From contig DYKO01000007.1 in the NCBI GenBank assembly GCA_020722565.1, positions 1 through 64,000 on the forward strand: 64,000 bases of DNA, written 5' to 3'. Below the pieces are notes generated by a model. It saw nothing but the letters and a program-made list of their open reading frames with translations, ran no database searches and was not told the origin of the DNA. Below, in pieces: positions 8,920 through 18,951 of this stretch; position 1 is the first letter of the stretch; every line of letters begins with the position of its first letter. Source of the stretch: Rikenella microfusus. Its GTDB lineage: Bacteria; Bacteroidota; Bacteroidia; Bacteroidales; Tenuifilaceae. The position numbers were made by a program, and so were the translations under genes.

Positions 8920-8924
8920 TTTAG

Positions 8925-10484
8925 TTATATTAAGCGTTTTCGAACAGCAACTCTTTCAACATATAATGCCCCGTACCCCACCAAAACCGAGGCAATAATA
9001 GCAGTTGATGCAGCAATTGCCGGATTGTGAACGGTACCCTGAAGGTAAGTATCGAAAAAGCCAAAACTTACCCCCCATTGGCTATGAAGGTAGGGCATTA
9101 AGTAATACACTGAGAAATGAGTAGCCGCAGCAACAATTGAGGCCATAAAGGGTATATAGGCTTGTACTCCATTTGTGAAAATACCCATCAGGATGGGTAC
9201 AAAAATTATTGAAAAGTACGCATACACCCCGTTCTGTGCCAAAATGGCTACGCTGAGTTTAGGATATAAAAGCTGGTTCCGGGCCATGTAAAACGATACC
9301 AGCCCTAAGGCAATAATTATTATCCGGTTTAGCTGCAGGTATTGCCTGTCGCTAAAATTTTTCTTAATCCCCCATAATGGCTTGATAAGATCATTATTAA
9401 TACTGCTACTTAAGGATTGGATAAGCCCCTCCAGCGTTGACATACCTGCTGAAACCAATCCAAGTATTATTAATAATCCAACCAAAGTGGCGAGCGTTCC
9501 ATTTGAGAAAACCTTAACCACATAGAAAGGGATAATGCTGTCGTTGGTCAACGGTTTGCCATTAATCATAAGATCCGGGAACTCTAACCTTGCCCATAAA
9601 CCAGCAACTACAACAGAAAAGAATAGCATCTCAACTAAAATTGCAGTAGTGAGAAACCTATTCACATCACCCTCGTTCTTCAACAGAAGCGATTTGGTAA
9701 TTATATGGGGTTGGCAAACCACGGCAATACCAATTACCACCTGTGCAAATATTATTTCATAAAAATCTCGAAACAATGGGCTCGATGGGTTTGTTGGCTT
9801 TGTCAATGCTGGATCGATAGCGGCAAGTTTTTCAAGAAAATTAAAAAATCCATCTTTTAAATGATGGATACCCGAAAAAATTAGAATTACGGCAACAATG
9901 ATCATAATAATAGCCTGAATGGTATTGGTGTACACCATTGAATTTGCCCCACCAAACATCATATAGCCAAAAACAAAAACAACGATCGCTGCTAACGTAA
10001 TAACCTCATTTGCATTTAAAGCACTTGCGAAAACTTTTGTCAGTGCCACCAAAATACGAACAATAAAAGTCAGTAGCAGGAACGACAAAAGGGCAATGAA
10101 AAAAGAATAGGTACGGCTATTGTATCGCTTCTCCATCCAACTTGCAAGCGATACAGCCTTAACCGATTGTCCGTATCTTCTGAAGCTCTTTGTTAGTACC
10201 GCTAAAGATACCAGTGTAGCCAAAGGGAAGAACACTCCCAAAGATAGGAAACCACTAATACCATAGTTTGCTATTAAACCAGGGTTAATCACAAAGGTTG
10301 CAGCGCTGGTCATGGCAGCAGCCAAAGAGAGACCGACCGAAATGGGTGAAAAGTTTACGCTCCCCAATGCGTAATCATTCATCCCCTTAATCTTTAACGC
10401 ACCTCTTACAACGAAGAAAAGGACAACTGTTGCATACAATGCAATGAGTATCCATGTTCCTAGTACAATTCCACTTGTTGCCAT
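8925..10484 (-). CDS. Sodium:solute symporter (SSS family), 519 aa
   Basis: The product has about 13 hydrophobic segments spread over 519 residues, matching the SSS family. Motifs include SVGLSLAAAMTSAATFV near residue 50, the conserved second-helix region, and VTLSxx-like MVYTNTIQAIIMI near residue 185. The family couples Na+ import to uptake of proline, pantothenate, acetate and other monocarboxylates. The gene is inside the acyl-CoA cluster, 81 bp after the SDR gene and 5 bp before the CoA-transferase gene, so a short-chain organic acid is the most likely substrate (inference). The gap before it contains partly repeated GCAAATT-type sequences that may be regulatory. Confidence 0.85.
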   Translation of the reverse strand: MATSGIVLGTWILIALYATVVLFFVVRGALKIKGMNDYALGSVNFSPISVGLSLAAAMTSAATFVINPGLIANYGISGFLSLGVFFPLATLVSLAVLTKSFRRYGQSVKAVSLASWMEKRYNSRTYSFFIALLSFLLLTFIVRILVALTKVFASALNANEVITLAAIVVFVFGYMMFGGANSMVYTNTIQAIIMIIVAVILIFSGIHHLKDGFFNFLEKLAAIDPALTKPTNPSSPLFRDFYEIIFAQVVIGIAVVCQPHIITKSLLLKNEGDVNRFLTTAILVEMLFFSVVVAGLWARLEFPDLMINGKPLTNDSIIPFYVVKVFSNGTLATLVGLLIILGLVSAGMSTLEGLIQSLSSSINNDLIKPLWGIKKNFSDRQYLQLNRIIIIALGLVSFYMARNQLLYPKLSVAILAQNGVYAYFSIIFVPILMGIFTNGVQAYIPFMASIVAAATHFSVYYLMPYLHSQWGVSFGFFDTYLQGTVHNPAIAASTAIIASVLVGYGALYVERVAVRKRLI

Positions 10485-10565
10485 ATTCCGGACTTTATTT
10501 GTTTAAACGCATTGACGCAATTTTGGCAAATTAGCCCAAGTTGCGCCAATTTGCTACATATAGGA

Positions 10566-11309
10566 CTATAGGGTTATACCACCATCAACGCTCAATACTG
10601 CACCGTTTATGTAGGCTGCTTCATCGCTAGCCAAGAAAAGGTAAGCTGATGCTATTTCCTCCGGGTTCCCCAAACGACCAATCGGCACCTTTTGTTCCAT
10701 TGCTTTCAGAACGTCTTCCGGCATTTTCTTTACCATTTCAGTGGCAATGAAACCCGGGGCAACCGCATTAACCGTAACACCCTTCCGGCCAAGCTCCTTA
10801 CCCCAAGTTTTTGTCATCCCAATAAGTCCAGCTTTGGTTGCTACGTAGTTAGTTTGACCAAAGTTCCCGTAAAGCGCTACAACCGATGAAGTGTTAATAA
10901 TACGGCCGTAACCCTTATCAACCATATGACTGCTTACGCATTTTGTACAGTTAAACACTCCCGTCAGGTTAACGTCAATAACATCCTTCCATTGCTGCGG
11001 TGTCATTTTCTTTAAAGTTGAATCACGAGTAATACCAGCATTGTTGATAAGAATGTCAATTCGTCCGTACTTGCTAATAGCATTATTTGTTGCAGCTTCA
11101 ACCTCTTCAAATTTAGCTGTATTCACCCTAACGAATTCTGCAACACCTCCACTTTTCTTAATCTCCTCAACTGTATCATATCCTTTCACATCGTTCAGAT
11201 CCCAAATAATCACAATTGCACCCTCCTGAGCGAAACGGATAGAGGTAGCTTTTCCGATGCCATCGGCACCCCCGGTAATAATTGCAACTTTATTTTCAAT
11301 TCGTTTCAT
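10566..11309 (-). CDS. SDR-family 3-oxoacyl/acetoacetyl-CoA reductase (FabG/PhaB-like)
   Basis: This is a classical short-chain dehydrogenase of 247 residues: TGGADGIG nucleotide loop (12-19), NNAG (89-92), Ser141/Ser142, Tyr155 and Lys159 of the YxxxK motif, and a C-terminal NGAVLSVDGG. An acidic residue (Asp37) follows the second strand, which usually favours NAD(H) over NADP(H). FabG/PhaB-type enzymes interconvert 3-oxoacyl and 3-hydroxyacyl thioesters. The gene is 20 bp downstream of the thiolase gene, the pairing seen in pathways from acetyl-CoA to 3-hydroxybutyryl-CoA or in the reverse, oxidative direction. An NAD preference would suit oxidation, but this is inference. Confidence 0.87.
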   Translation of the reverse strand: MKRIENKVAIITGGADGIGKATSIRFAQEGAIVIIWDLNDVKGYDTVEEIKKSGGVAEFVRVNTAKFEEVEAATNNAISKYGRIDILINNAGITRDSTLKKMTPQQWKDVIDVNLTGVFNCTKCVSSHMVDKGYGRIINTSSVVALYGNFGQTNYVATKAGLIGMTKTWGKELGRKGVTVNAVAPGFIATEMVKKMPEDVLKAMEQKVPIGRLGNPEEIASAYLFLASDEAAYINGAVLSVDGGITL

Positions 11310-11329
11310 AGCAGTTGTTATTTTTTGGT

Positions 11330-12511
11330 TTAAATATTCTCAACTATTAATGCGGTACCCTGTCCACCACCAATGCACAGAGTGGCTAGACCTGTAGCAA
11401 CATTTCTACGCTTCATTTCATAAATAAGAGTGGTTAGGATTCTGGCACCTGAGGCTCCTATTGGATGTCCTAAAGCAACGGCTCCACCATTTACATTGAC
11501 CCTTTCAGGATCAAGGTTAAGATCGCGAAGAACCGCAATGGATTGAGCAGCAAAAGCTTCATTGGCCTCAATCAGATCAATATCAGATATTTGCATTTTG
11601 GCCTTTTGTAGAGCAATACGTGTAGCAGGAACGGGACCATAACCCATAATTTTGGGGTCAAGTGCAGCATTCCCATACGAAACAATACGAACTAAGGGCT
11701 TAATGCCAAGTTCTTCGGCTTTTTGAAGCGACATCACTACTAGCATCGCTGCACCATCATTAATTCCGGATGAATTACCAGCAGTTACACTACCATCCTT
11801 TTTGAATGCAGGTTTGAGATTTTGCAACTGTTCCAATGTTACACCTTTTCTAATAAATTCATCTGTTTTAAAAAGAATAGGATCATTGTTTTTCTGGGGA
11901 ATTTCAATAGGAACTATTTCGGGATCAAATTTCCCAGCCTTTTGAGCGGCTTCAGCTTTTTGCTGGCTTTTTAGAGCAAACAGATCTTGTCCCTCACGAC
12001 TAATATTCCACTGCTCAGCAATATTCTCGGCTGTTACTCCCATGTGATACTGATTAAATATATCGGTCAGCCCGTCGTAAATCATACTATCCAAAATCTG
12101 CCCATGTCCCATTCGGTAGCCATTCCTGGCCTTGTTTAATAGATACGGGGCATTTGTCATGCTTTCTGTACCACCAGCCAAAACCACATCGGCATCACCA
12201 AGCATAATAAACTGTGCAGCCATGGATACGGCACGCAATCCCGATCCACAAAGTTTATTAATTGTCATGGCTGGTGAAGTTTCGGGTATTCCTGCATTTA
12301 TGGCTACTTGGCGAGCTGGGTTTTGGCCTAAACCAGCTGATAGAATATTCCCGACAATTGCTTCGTTAATTTCAACAGGATTGATTCCTGCACGATTTAT
12401 TGCCTCACGAGCGGCTATTACTCCGAGTTCAACTGCACTAAAGTTGGATAGCGATCCATTAAAGTTGCCTATGGCAGTTCTTGCAGCTGATACTATTACA
12501 ACTTCTCTCAT
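11330..12511 (-). CDS. Acetyl-CoA C-acetyltransferase (thiolase)
   Basis: The protein is a 393-residue biosynthetic-type thiolase. Cys88 in NKLCGSG is the acyl-accepting nucleophile; [10 protein letters not shown] carries the catalytic His, and CIGGGQG near the C-terminus carries the second Cys. The start [15 protein letters not shown] was chosen because it matches the family; a longer frame of 16 extra codons exists (to 12559) but adds a non-homologous stretch. The reaction is 2 acetyl-CoA to acetoacetyl-CoA, or the reverse. It is the first gene of the six-gene minus-strand cluster, so the promoter should lie between 12512 and the tRNA gene. Assignment is secure; direction in vivo is not. 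Confidence 0.93.
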   Translation of the reverse strand: MREVVIVSAARTAIGNFNGSLSNFSAVELGVIAAREAINRAGINPVEINEAIVGNILSAGLGQNPARQVAINAGIPETSPAMTINKLCGSGLRAVSMAAQFIMLGDADVVLAGGTESMTNAPYLLNKARNGYRMGHGQILDSMIYDGLTDIFNQYHMGVTAENIAEQWNISREGQDLFALKSQQKAEAAQKAGKFDPEIVPIEIPQKNNDPILFKTDEFIRKGVTLEQLQNLKPAFKKDGSVTAGNSSGINDGAAMLVVMSLQKAEELGIKPLVRIVSYGNAALDPKIMGYGPVPATRIALQKAKMQISDIDLIEANEAFAAQSIAVLRDLNLDPERVNVNGGAVALGHPIGASGARILTTLIYEMKRRNVATGLATLCIGGGQGTALIVENI

Positions 12512-12693
12512 AATATGGATTGATTTGATTGGTTTCTTCCACGAAGAAACAACATACATTATCCAAAGACCAACCCATATTTTTTTATTAGATGTTGACT
12601 ATTGCATCAATATTTATTTTGATATGTTTTTATGCGTTGATTTTCTATTATTTATACAATTAATATATCTCATAGACTATTAAATTCTTTGCA

Positions 12694-12722
12694 TAAAAAA
12701 ACCGCTCCTCACGGAGCGATTT
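12694..12722 (-). terminator. Terminator after tRNA-Gln
   Basis: CGCTCC and GGAGCG form a 6-bp GC-rich stem with a TCAC loop (12703-12718). On the minus strand it is followed by seven T residues. It lies 9 bases past the 3' end of the tRNA. Confidence 0.8.
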
Positions 12723-12726
12723 TAAG

Positions 12727-12799
12727 TTGTCCTGCCAGGGGTCGAACCTGGACTCTTCTGATCCAGAGTCAGACGTGTTGCCAATTACACCACAGGACA
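12727..12799 (-). tRNA. tRNA-Gln (anticodon CTG)
   Basis: Read on the minus strand, the 73-base sequence folds as a full cloverleaf. It has a 7-bp acceptor stem TGTCCTG/CAGGACA, a D-arm with GTGT/ACAC, an anticodon stem TCTGA/TCAGA with loop CTCTGGA, and a T-arm CCAGG/CCTGG with TTCGACC. The anticodon is CTG, which reads CAG glutamine codons. The discriminator base is A and CCA is not encoded. It lies 95 bases downstream of glnS on the same strand and ends in a terminator, so the synthetase and its substrate tRNA may share a transcript. Confidence 0.95.
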
Positions 12800-12894
12800 A
12801 TGATTTTTAGCAGTGCAAAGATAATAGTTTTAGGTTTTGCTTTGCAAAACTTTTTTAAAAAATATTTGTAAGTTCACCAATATACAGCTACCAG

Positions 12895-14589
12895 TTAAGC
12901 ACCAACTATCTTGGCCCAGGTATCTTTCAACGTTACGGTTCTATTGAAAACCAAATGTTCACCTGTGGTATCGTAATCAACGCAGAAGTACCCCACTCGC
13001 TCAAACTGAAACTTATCCAAAGGCTTAACATTCCTGAGCGAGAGCTCAAGGTATCCCTCAATAACTTTAAGGGATTCAGGGTTTAGCGACGATTTCCAGT
13101 CCTGTCCCTCTGGTACATCATCGGGATCGGGCTTTGCAAAAAGCCTGTCGAACAGCCTTATCTCAGCCTTTACGGCATGAGGGATAGAAACCCAGTGAAT
13201 GGTACCCTGTACCTTTCGACCATCGGGCGAATTACCTCCGCGCGAGGCAGGATCGTAGGTGCAATGAAGCTCTACCACATTGCCCTGTTCATCTTTTATA
13301 ACCCTTTCACACTTGATAAAATAGGCATAGCGCAGCCGAACCTCCTGACCCGGGGCGAGCCGGAAGTATTTTTTAGGCGGATTCTCCATGAAATCGTCGC
13401 GCTCTATATAAATTTCGCGACTAAAGGGCGCCATGCGCTTCCCGGCCAACTCATCCTCGGGGTTGTTAATGGCCTCCAGCTCCTCAACCTGACCCTCGGG
13501 ATAATTGGTAATAACCACTTTTAAAGGGTTCAGAACGGCCATGCGTCGTTCGGCGCGCTTGTTCAGATCCTCACGTATGCAGAATTCCAAAAGCGAAAGG
13601 TCGATAACATTATCGCGCTTGGCCACTCCAACCTTATCGGCAAAGTAACGGATAGACTCCGGGGTATAGCCCCTACGGCGTAAGCCGCAAATGGTTGGCA
13701 TTCGGGGATCGTCCCAACCCATTACCACTTTTTCCTGTACCAATTGCAGCAACTTACGCTTGCTCATCACAGTGTAGGAAAGGTTGAGCCTTGCAAATTC
13801 ATACTGTTTTGAGGGGAAAATTTCCAATTTCTCAATAAACCAATCGTATAGCGGACGATGTACATCGAACTCAAGGGTACAAATGGAATGGGTGATATTT
13901 TCGATTGAGTCGGACTGGCCATGGGCATAATCGTACATGGGGTAAATGCACCACTTGTTTCCAGTACGGTGGTGCACGGCATGGATTATGCGGTACATAA
14001 TGGGATCACGCATAAGCATATTAGGGTGTGCCATATCAATTTTGGCACGCAGCACCTTTTCGCCATCCTTAAATTCACCGGCACGCATACGTCGAAACAG
14101 ATCGAGGTTCTCCTCAACCGTACGATTTCGCCATGGGCTTTCTTTCCCTGACTGGGTAACCGTACCGCGATTCAGGCGTATTTCTTCCTGCGATTGATCA
14201 TCAACATACGCCAATCCCTTTTTTATTAGTAGCTCTGCCCATTCGTAGAGCTGCTCAAAGTAGTCGGATGCGTAAAACTCATTAGCCCATTCAAAACCTA
14301 GCCACTGGATATCTTCCTTAATTGAATTAACGTATTCAACATCTTCCTTAACGGGATTGGTGTCGTCGAATCGAAGGTTAGTCTTGCCTCCGTATTTTTT
14401 AGCCAAACCAAAATTAAGACATATAGATTTTGCATGACCAATGTGAAGGTAACCATTGGGCTCAGGTGGAAATCGGGTTAAAACCCTACCCCCGTGTTTT
14501 CCCATTCGGATATCCTCTTCAATAATCTCTTCAAGAAAATTTTTGGGCCTTTCGCCGCTGTCACCAAATGTTAGCTCATTTTCGGTCAT
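12895..14589 (-). CDS. glnS: Glutaminyl-tRNA synthetase
   Basis: The 564-residue product is a class I synthetase of normal GlnRS length (E. coli 554). The first signature is [12 protein letters not shown] (41-52), the second VMSKR (274-278). RFDDTNP (about 73-79) and the [12 protein letters not shown] region (219-230) match the GlnRS/GluRS catalytic core, and the beta-barrel anticodon domain follows from about residue 340. It attaches glutamine to tRNA-Gln in the cytosol, so this organism does not rely only on the Gat amidotransferase route. It lies 170 bp downstream of metG with inverted repeats between, and 95 bp upstream of tRNA-Gln(CTG). Confidence 0.97.
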   Translation of the reverse strand: MTENELTFGDSGERPKNFLEEIIEEDIRMGKHGGRVLTRFPPEPNGYLHIGHAKSICLNFGLAKKYGGKTNLRFDDTNPVKEDVEYVNSIKEDIQWLGFEWANEFYASDYFEQLYEWAELLIKKGLAYVDDQSQEEIRLNRGTVTQSGKESPWRNRTVEENLDLFRRMRAGEFKDGEKVLRAKIDMAHPNMLMRDPIMYRIIHAVHHRTGNKWCIYPMYDYAHGQSDSIENITHSICTLEFDVHRPLYDWFIEKLEIFPSKQYEFARLNLSYTVMSKRKLLQLVQEKVVMGWDDPRMPTICGLRRRGYTPESIRYFADKVGVAKRDNVIDLSLLEFCIREDLNKRAERRMAVLNPLKVVITNYPEGQVEELEAINNPEDELAGKRMAPFSREIYIERDDFMENPPKKYFRLAPGQEVRLRYAYFIKCERVIKDEQGNVVELHCTYDPASRGGNSPDGRKVQGTIHWVSIPHAVKAEIRLFDRLFAKPDPDDVPEGQDWKSSLNPESLKVIEGYLELSLRNVKPLDKFQFERVGYFCVDYDTTGEHLVFNRTVTLKDTWAKIVGA

Positions 14590-14640
14590 GGTATTTTTTT
14601 TAAAATAGATGAACAGACAAAAATAGAATATTGCTAATAA

Positions 14641-14716
14641 ATTAATCTGAATAATATCAGATTTTTCTGCTACTGCTATGCTTTCGATTGCAGTATAGCA
14701 AACCGCTGCATAGCAG
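14641..14716 (-). promoter_or_regulatory. Inverted repeats in the metG-glnS gap (possible leader or attenuator)
   Basis: CTGCTATGC (14673-14681) pairs with GCATAGCAG (14708-14716). A third copy, ATAGCA (14695-14700), could pair with TGCTAT (14674-14679), giving a shorter alternative hairpin. A separate 7-bp repeat, AATCTGA/TCAGATT (14644-14663), lies nearer glnS. The arrangement of two exclusive pairings upstream of a synthetase gene is suggestive of attenuation, but it could also be metG termination. No known riboswitch or T-box motif is present. Confidence 0.35.
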
Positions 14717-14759
14717 GGGTATGTTACACTACCGCAACATTAAAACTGCAGAATTTAAG

Positions 14760-16793
14760 CTACTTTACAGTTGAACCATTGGCTACAGGTGCCGCAGGGT
14801 TGACCAGTTGTAACTTTCCATCTGAATCCTCAGCCATGAGTATCATCCCCTTCGATTCAATACCTCTGATAACCCGGGGCTCCAGATTGGCAAGAACAAC
14901 CACTTGGCGCCCCACCATATCCTCTGGGGCAAAAAACTCAGCAATACCTGATACAATGGTTCTTATATCGATCCCTGTATCAATTTTCAACTTAAGCAAC
15001 TTTTGTGTTTTGGGAACACGTTCTGCCTCAAGTACCCTAGCTACTCTAATGTCCATACGCGCAAAATCGTCGTAGGACACGGACTCCTTTTGAGGTGTTA
15101 CCGCTACCGAAGCCTTTTCATTCGCTTCCTTGGTCCTACGAAGTTTTTCCAACTGTTGAGCGACAACTTCGTCCTCTATCTTTTCAAATAGTAGCTCAGG
15201 GGTATTTATTACATGCCCCACCGGCAAAAGGTGAATACCTCCAGCTAATTCCCATTTGTTTTGAGGGAGATTTACCATTTTTTTAATTTTGCTTGCGGTA
15301 AAAGATAGGAAGGGCTCAAATAAAATTCCAAGATTGGCGGTAATTTGCATTGCTATGTTTAGGATTGTTCCAACACGTTCGGGATTGTTTTTGTAAACCT
15401 TCCAAGGCTCGGTATCGGCTAGGTACTTATTACCCAGTCGGGCTAAATTCATAGCCTCCTTTAGTGCCTCGCGGAATCTAAATTCATCGAGATTCCTTTC
15501 AATGGCTGATTTAATTTGGGGTATCTGGCTTAGGGTTTCCCTATCATATTCATCCAGTTCTGCTACAGCAGGAATCTTTGAATCAAAGTATTTCTGTGTA
15601 AGCACCATAGCGCGGTTTACAAAATTTCCAAGAATGGCAACCAGTTCACTGTTGTTACGGGTCTGAAAGTCCTTCCATGTAAAATCGTTATCCTTGGTTT
15701 CGGGCATATTGGCGGTAAGAACATATCGCAAAACATCCTGTTTACCTGGAAACTCTTCGAGGTACTCATGTAGCCATACTGCCCAGTTACGTGAGGTTGA
15801 TATTTTTTCGCCCTCAAGGTTAAGAAACTCATTGGCTGGGACATTATCGGGCAAAATATAGCTTCCCTCAGCTTTAAGCATGGCTGGGAAAACAATACAG
15901 TGGAATACAATATTATCCTTGCCGATAAAGTGTATAAGACGAGTTTCGGGATCCTTCCAGTACTTTTCCCAGTCTGGGGTTAGCTCCTTGGTTGCAGAAA
16001 TGTAGCCAATGGGTGCATCAAACCAAACATAAAGCACCTTCCCCTCGGCACCCTTAACTGGAACGGGTACACCCCAATCCAAATCACGACTAACGGCACG
16101 CGGCTGCAAACCCAAATCGAGCCAACTCTTACACTGCCCATAAACATTTACCTTCCACTCTTTATGATCCTGAAGTATCCATTTTCCCAACTCGGGTTGA
16201 AAGCGATCAAGAGGCAAAAACCAATGCTTTGTTGATTTAAGGACGGGCTTTGAGCCACTGAGCATGGAACGGGGTTCCTTTAAATCAGTTGGACTAAGGC
16301 TGGTACCACACTTTTCGCACTGGTCGCCATAGGCTCTATCGTTTCCGCAATGAGGGCAGGTTCCCATTATGTACCTATCGGCCAGAAACTGACCTACCTC
16401 CTCGTCGTAGTACTGCTCGGTGTACTTTTCAATGAAAATCCCCTTGTCGTAAAGTTTTTTAAAAAACTCGCTGGCGGTTTGATAATGAACCTTTGACGTA
16501 GTTCTGGAATAGATATCGAAGGCAATGCCAAATTTTTCGAAAGAATCTTTAATAATGTTATGATACTTATCCACAACCTCTTGCGGCGACTTGTTTTCCT
16601 GACGAGCCTTAATGGTTATGGGAACTCCGTGCTCATCGGAACCGCAAACCGATATCACCTCAACCCCTTTTGCTCTCAGGTAACGTGTGAAAATATCGGA
16701 GGGGATATAAACACCAGCCAGATGTCCTATATGAACGGGCCCATTAGCGTATGGAAGCGCCGAAGTTATTAAGTAGCGTTTAAACGATTTCAT
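14760..16793 (-). CDS. metG: Methionyl-tRNA synthetase with C-terminal tRNA-binding domain
   Basis: This is a 677-residue class I synthetase, the long MetG1 form. HIGH is at 21-24, the zinc knuckle has four cysteines (C146, C149, C159, C162), and the second signature is KISTS (330-334). The last ~110 residues ([15 protein letters not shown] ... [19 protein letters not shown]) are an EMAPII-like tRNA-binding domain that also dimerises E. coli MetRS. It charges tRNA-Met in the cytosol. A minus-strand TAGATTTG box (16819-16826) lies about 26 bases upstream of the ATG and fits a -7 element, although no good -33 TTTG is seen. Confidence 0.97.
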   Translation of the reverse strand: MKSFKRYLITSALPYANGPVHIGHLAGVYIPSDIFTRYLRAKGVEVISVCGSDEHGVPITIKARQENKSPQEVVDKYHNIIKDSFEKFGIAFDIYSRTTSKVHYQTASEFFKKLYDKGIFIEKYTEQYYDEEVGQFLADRYIMGTCPHCGNDRAYGDQCEKCGTSLSPTDLKEPRSMLSGSKPVLKSTKHWFLPLDRFQPELGKWILQDHKEWKVNVYGQCKSWLDLGLQPRAVSRDLDWGVPVPVKGAEGKVLYVWFDAPIGYISATKELTPDWEKYWKDPETRLIHFIGKDNIVFHCIVFPAMLKAEGSYILPDNVPANEFLNLEGEKISTSRNWAVWLHEYLEEFPGKQDVLRYVLTANMPETKDNDFTWKDFQTRNNSELVAILGNFVNRAMVLTQKYFDSKIPAVAELDEYDRETLSQIPQIKSAIERNLDEFRFREALKEAMNLARLGNKYLADTEPWKVYKNNPERVGTILNIAMQITANLGILFEPFLSFTASKIKKMVNLPQNKWELAGGIHLLPVGHVINTPELLFEKIEDEVVAQQLEKLRRTKEANEKASVAVTPQKESVSYDDFARMDIRVARVLEAERVPKTQKLLKLKIDTGIDIRTIVSGIAEFFAPEDMVGRQVVVLANLEPRVIRGIESKGMILMAEDSDGKLQLVNPAAPVANGSTVK

Positions 16794-16950
16794 GAAACTG
16801 TTATTTAAAAACTGGCTACAAATCTAATTGATTTTATGTAAAGTAAAGTATGGATTCCAATACTTAAATGATTCTTAAACAAGCAAAATTAATTCCCATG
16901 CTATTTGCAAAAAAAAGTCTATCTTTAGGGTCAAAAGTGCTAAAGGCTTA

Positions 16951-17877
16951 ATGGAAAATATTACCCCACCATACCTGCAACCTGGTGATACAATAGGCAT
17001 TGTTGCCCCCGCGCGTTTTGTTACCCGGGAGGAGATTCAACCTGCCATTCATTTGCTTACCACAAGTGGATTTATAGTTAAAACTGCACCCCGTCTCTTT
17101 TCAAAACACTACCAATTTGGAGGTACTGATAGTGAGCGTGCGCAGGACCTAATGGAAATGATAGAGGACCCTTCTGTTAAAGCCATTCTTTGTGCACGAG
17201 GCGGATATGGTACGGTTCGTTTGCTCGACCTTCTCAACCTCAGAAAACTTCAGCAGAATCCTAAGTGGATTGTGGGTTATAGCGATATCACATCGCTACA
17301 CTGCTACATAAACGGTTGGTATGGCATTGAAAGCCTGCATGCTACCATGCCTATAAACTTCCCTACCGATATCAGGGGAAACGAATCCACAAATATGCTG
17401 CTAAATGCACTAATGGGACAACCCCTGGAGTATAAACTGCCCCATCATCCCCTTAACCAATACGGGATTGCCACTGGGGTGCTTATTGGCGGTAATTTAT
17501 CAATTCTCTCGTCAATTAGCGGAACCTCTTCCGATATATCCAACATGGGCCGCATCCTCTTCATCGAGGATGTTGATGAGTACCTTTACCATATTGACCG
17601 CATGATGATGCAGTTGAAGCGTTCGGGAAAGCTAAAGGCATTATCAGGGTTGATTGTTGGACATTTTACAGACATGAAGGATAACTCTATTCCATTTGGC
17701 TCCGATGCCTATGAGATAATTCATAGCGCAGTAAAAGACTATAGAATCCCTGTTTGTTTTGGATTTCCTGCAGGACATGCTGAGCCCAACCTACCCCTTA
17801 TAATGGGCAGAACTATTAATTTAAAGGTTACCGACGAAGGAACTCATGTGGAATTTAAAACAAGGCTAAGCTTCTAA
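16951..17877 (+). CDS. ldcA: LD-carboxypeptidase (peptidase S66 family)
   Basis: The 308-residue product matches family S66, which removes the terminal D-Ala from murein tetrapeptides during peptidoglycan recycling. The catalytic Ser111 is in GYSDIT, Glu206 in FIEDVDE and His276 in GHAEPN, a complete Ser-His-Glu triad. N-terminal PGDTIGIVAPA and ARGGYG are also typical. There is no signal peptide, consistent with cytosolic recycling. It is divergent from metG (157-bp gap). Its stop codon overlaps that of the convergent gene by 4 bases (CTAA, 17874-17877), so no terminator separates the two. Confidence 0.92.
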   Translation: MENITPPYLQPGDTIGIVAPARFVTREEIQPAIHLLTTSGFIVKTAPRLFSKHYQFGGTDSERAQDLMEMIEDPSVKAILCARGGYGTVRLLDLLNLRKLQQNPKWIVGYSDITSLHCYINGWYGIESLHATMPINFPTDIRGNESTNMLLNALMGQPLEYKLPHHPLNQYGIATGVLIGGNLSILSSISGTSSDISNMGRILFIEDVDEYLYHIDRMMMQLKRSGKLKALSGLIVGHFTDMKDNSIPFGSDAYEIIHSAVKDYRIPVCFGFPAGHAEPNLPLIMGRTINLKVTDEGTHVEFKTRLSF

Positions 17878-18512
17878 GTAGGGATTAGTTCAGAAAATTC
17901 CTTTGGTATATTAAAGGTATTAGCAGAAATTTTTGCAGCTTTAATATCAACTATTTTAATACTGCTTCTTATTTTCCTGAATTTTGTTCTATCTACTACC
18001 ATCCATGGAATAATCCCTTTGGCTTCTGGAATTCTGGCCATTTCGTCGAGTGCAGTTCCCGCATTTGCCAGGATGCCAAATATTTTTTCTAAAAAGGTAT
18101 ATTGGGATTGTGCCACCCAGTAGGTTGTTTCTATTCCTAAATCCCGATTCCGTACCCTCCACTGGTAGCACTTAACACCGTTCAGCACCATAAAGTTTTC
18201 TGTTTTAATCAGCTCACTCTTTGATGTAGTAGCAGATTTTTCTCTCTCAAGCCGGGTAAACATTTTATTGTGATACGATACTAAATAAGTTGTTCCGGTT
18301 GAGAGATTGGCAATATAGCTGTGCTGCAGTCTATTCCCCTTGTCATATTCATTAACCTTTACCAAATTACCCTTAACCAATATCTCAATCCAAACCGTAT
18401 CGTAAGGGCCTTCCTTTAATATCTTGACAATTCCCTCAAAACCTACTACATTTGAGAAAACGGTTATCTTAAAAAAAATCAGAAGTACCAATAGTAAGTT
18501 GATCCCTTTCAA
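17874..18512 (-). CDS. Secreted hypothetical protein, 212 aa
   Basis: The protein starts with a hydrophobic signal segment (about residues 4-20) and no lipobox. The rest is beta-rich with a central Cys-Tyr-Gln-Trp (CYQW) and a pattern of strands such as NLSTGTTYLVSYHNKMF and IETTYWVAQSQY. This is reminiscent of periplasmic DUF4412-type domains, which monitor or bind lipids in a LolA-like fold, but I hold that loosely. It is probably periplasmic. It is convergent with ldcA, with stop codons overlapping, and divergent from yraN (64-bp gap). No catalytic residues can be named. Confidence 0.7.
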   Translation of the reverse strand: MKGINLLLVLLIFFKITVFSNVVGFEGIVKILKEGPYDTVWIEILVKGNLVKVNEYDKGNRLQHSYIANLSTGTTYLVSYHNKMFTRLEREKSATTSKSELIKTENFMVLNGVKCYQWRVRNRDLGIETTYWVAQSQYTFLEKIFGILANAGTALDEMARIPEAKGIIPWMVVDRTKFRKIRSSIKIVDIKAAKISANTFNIPKEFSELIPT

Positions 18513-18576
18513 TTTTTTTATCTTTTCAATATAAACCAGTACTTATATCGATAATTTTTTAAAAAGGTTTCATAGG

Positions 18577-18948
18577 ATGAAAAAAAACGCCAAACAGGAA
18601 CTGGGTCAAAAAGGCGAAGAACTTGCAGCGCAACATCTGGCACAAAAAGGATATCGAATTATCCGGCGGAACTGGCATTTTGGACACAAGGAACTTGACC
18701 TGATTGCACGACAGGGTAATACCCTAGTGGTAGTTGAGGTTAGGACACGAACCTCCAATTATTGGGAGGAACCCAAGGAATCGATTAGGCGAAAAAAGCA
18801 AAAATTTATAGTACAAGCTGCCGATGAATACATTCAACGCTATAAGCTTGACTGTGATGTACGTTTCGATATTATTTCCATAGTACTTCAACCGGGCTTG
18901 CCTCCCGAAATTGAGCATATAGAGGATGCCTTTTATCCTATCGGATAA
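18577..18948 (+). CDS. yraN: YraN family (UPF0102) nuclease-like protein
   Basis: The 123-residue product has the family layout: GQKGEELAAQHL near the N-terminus, RRNWHFGHKELDLIA, then VVVEVRTR. The Glu/Asp in ELDLI, the Glu in VEVRTR and the following Arg correspond to the (D/E)-(D/E)xK-like core that places the family in the restriction-endonuclease fold. The biological role is not settled; in other bacteria it is linked to DNA handling. The length is standard. It is followed after 3 bases by the broken mmcQ/yjbR gene, so both were once probably an operon. Confidence 0.92.
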   Translation: MKKNAKQELGQKGEELAAQHLAQKGYRIIRRNWHFGHKELDLIARQGNTLVVVEVRTRTSNYWEEPKESIRRKKQKFIVQAADEYIQRYKLDCDVRFDIISIVLQPGLPPEIEHIEDAFYPIG

Positions 18949-18951
18949 GCT

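Noticed and set aside
10516-10554. GCAAATT / AATTTGC repeats before the symporter gene
   Set aside because: The arms are imperfect and overlap in several ways; no clear operator or terminator can be defined.
12132-12683. 183-residue plus-strand frame
   Set aside because: It is antisense to the thiolase gene, whose motifs are complete; the composition is that of a shadow frame and it has no start signal.
14641-14716. T-box riboswitch for glnS
   Set aside because: No T-box consensus or specifier loop is visible, and T-boxes are not known from this phylum; only simple inverted repeats can be supported.
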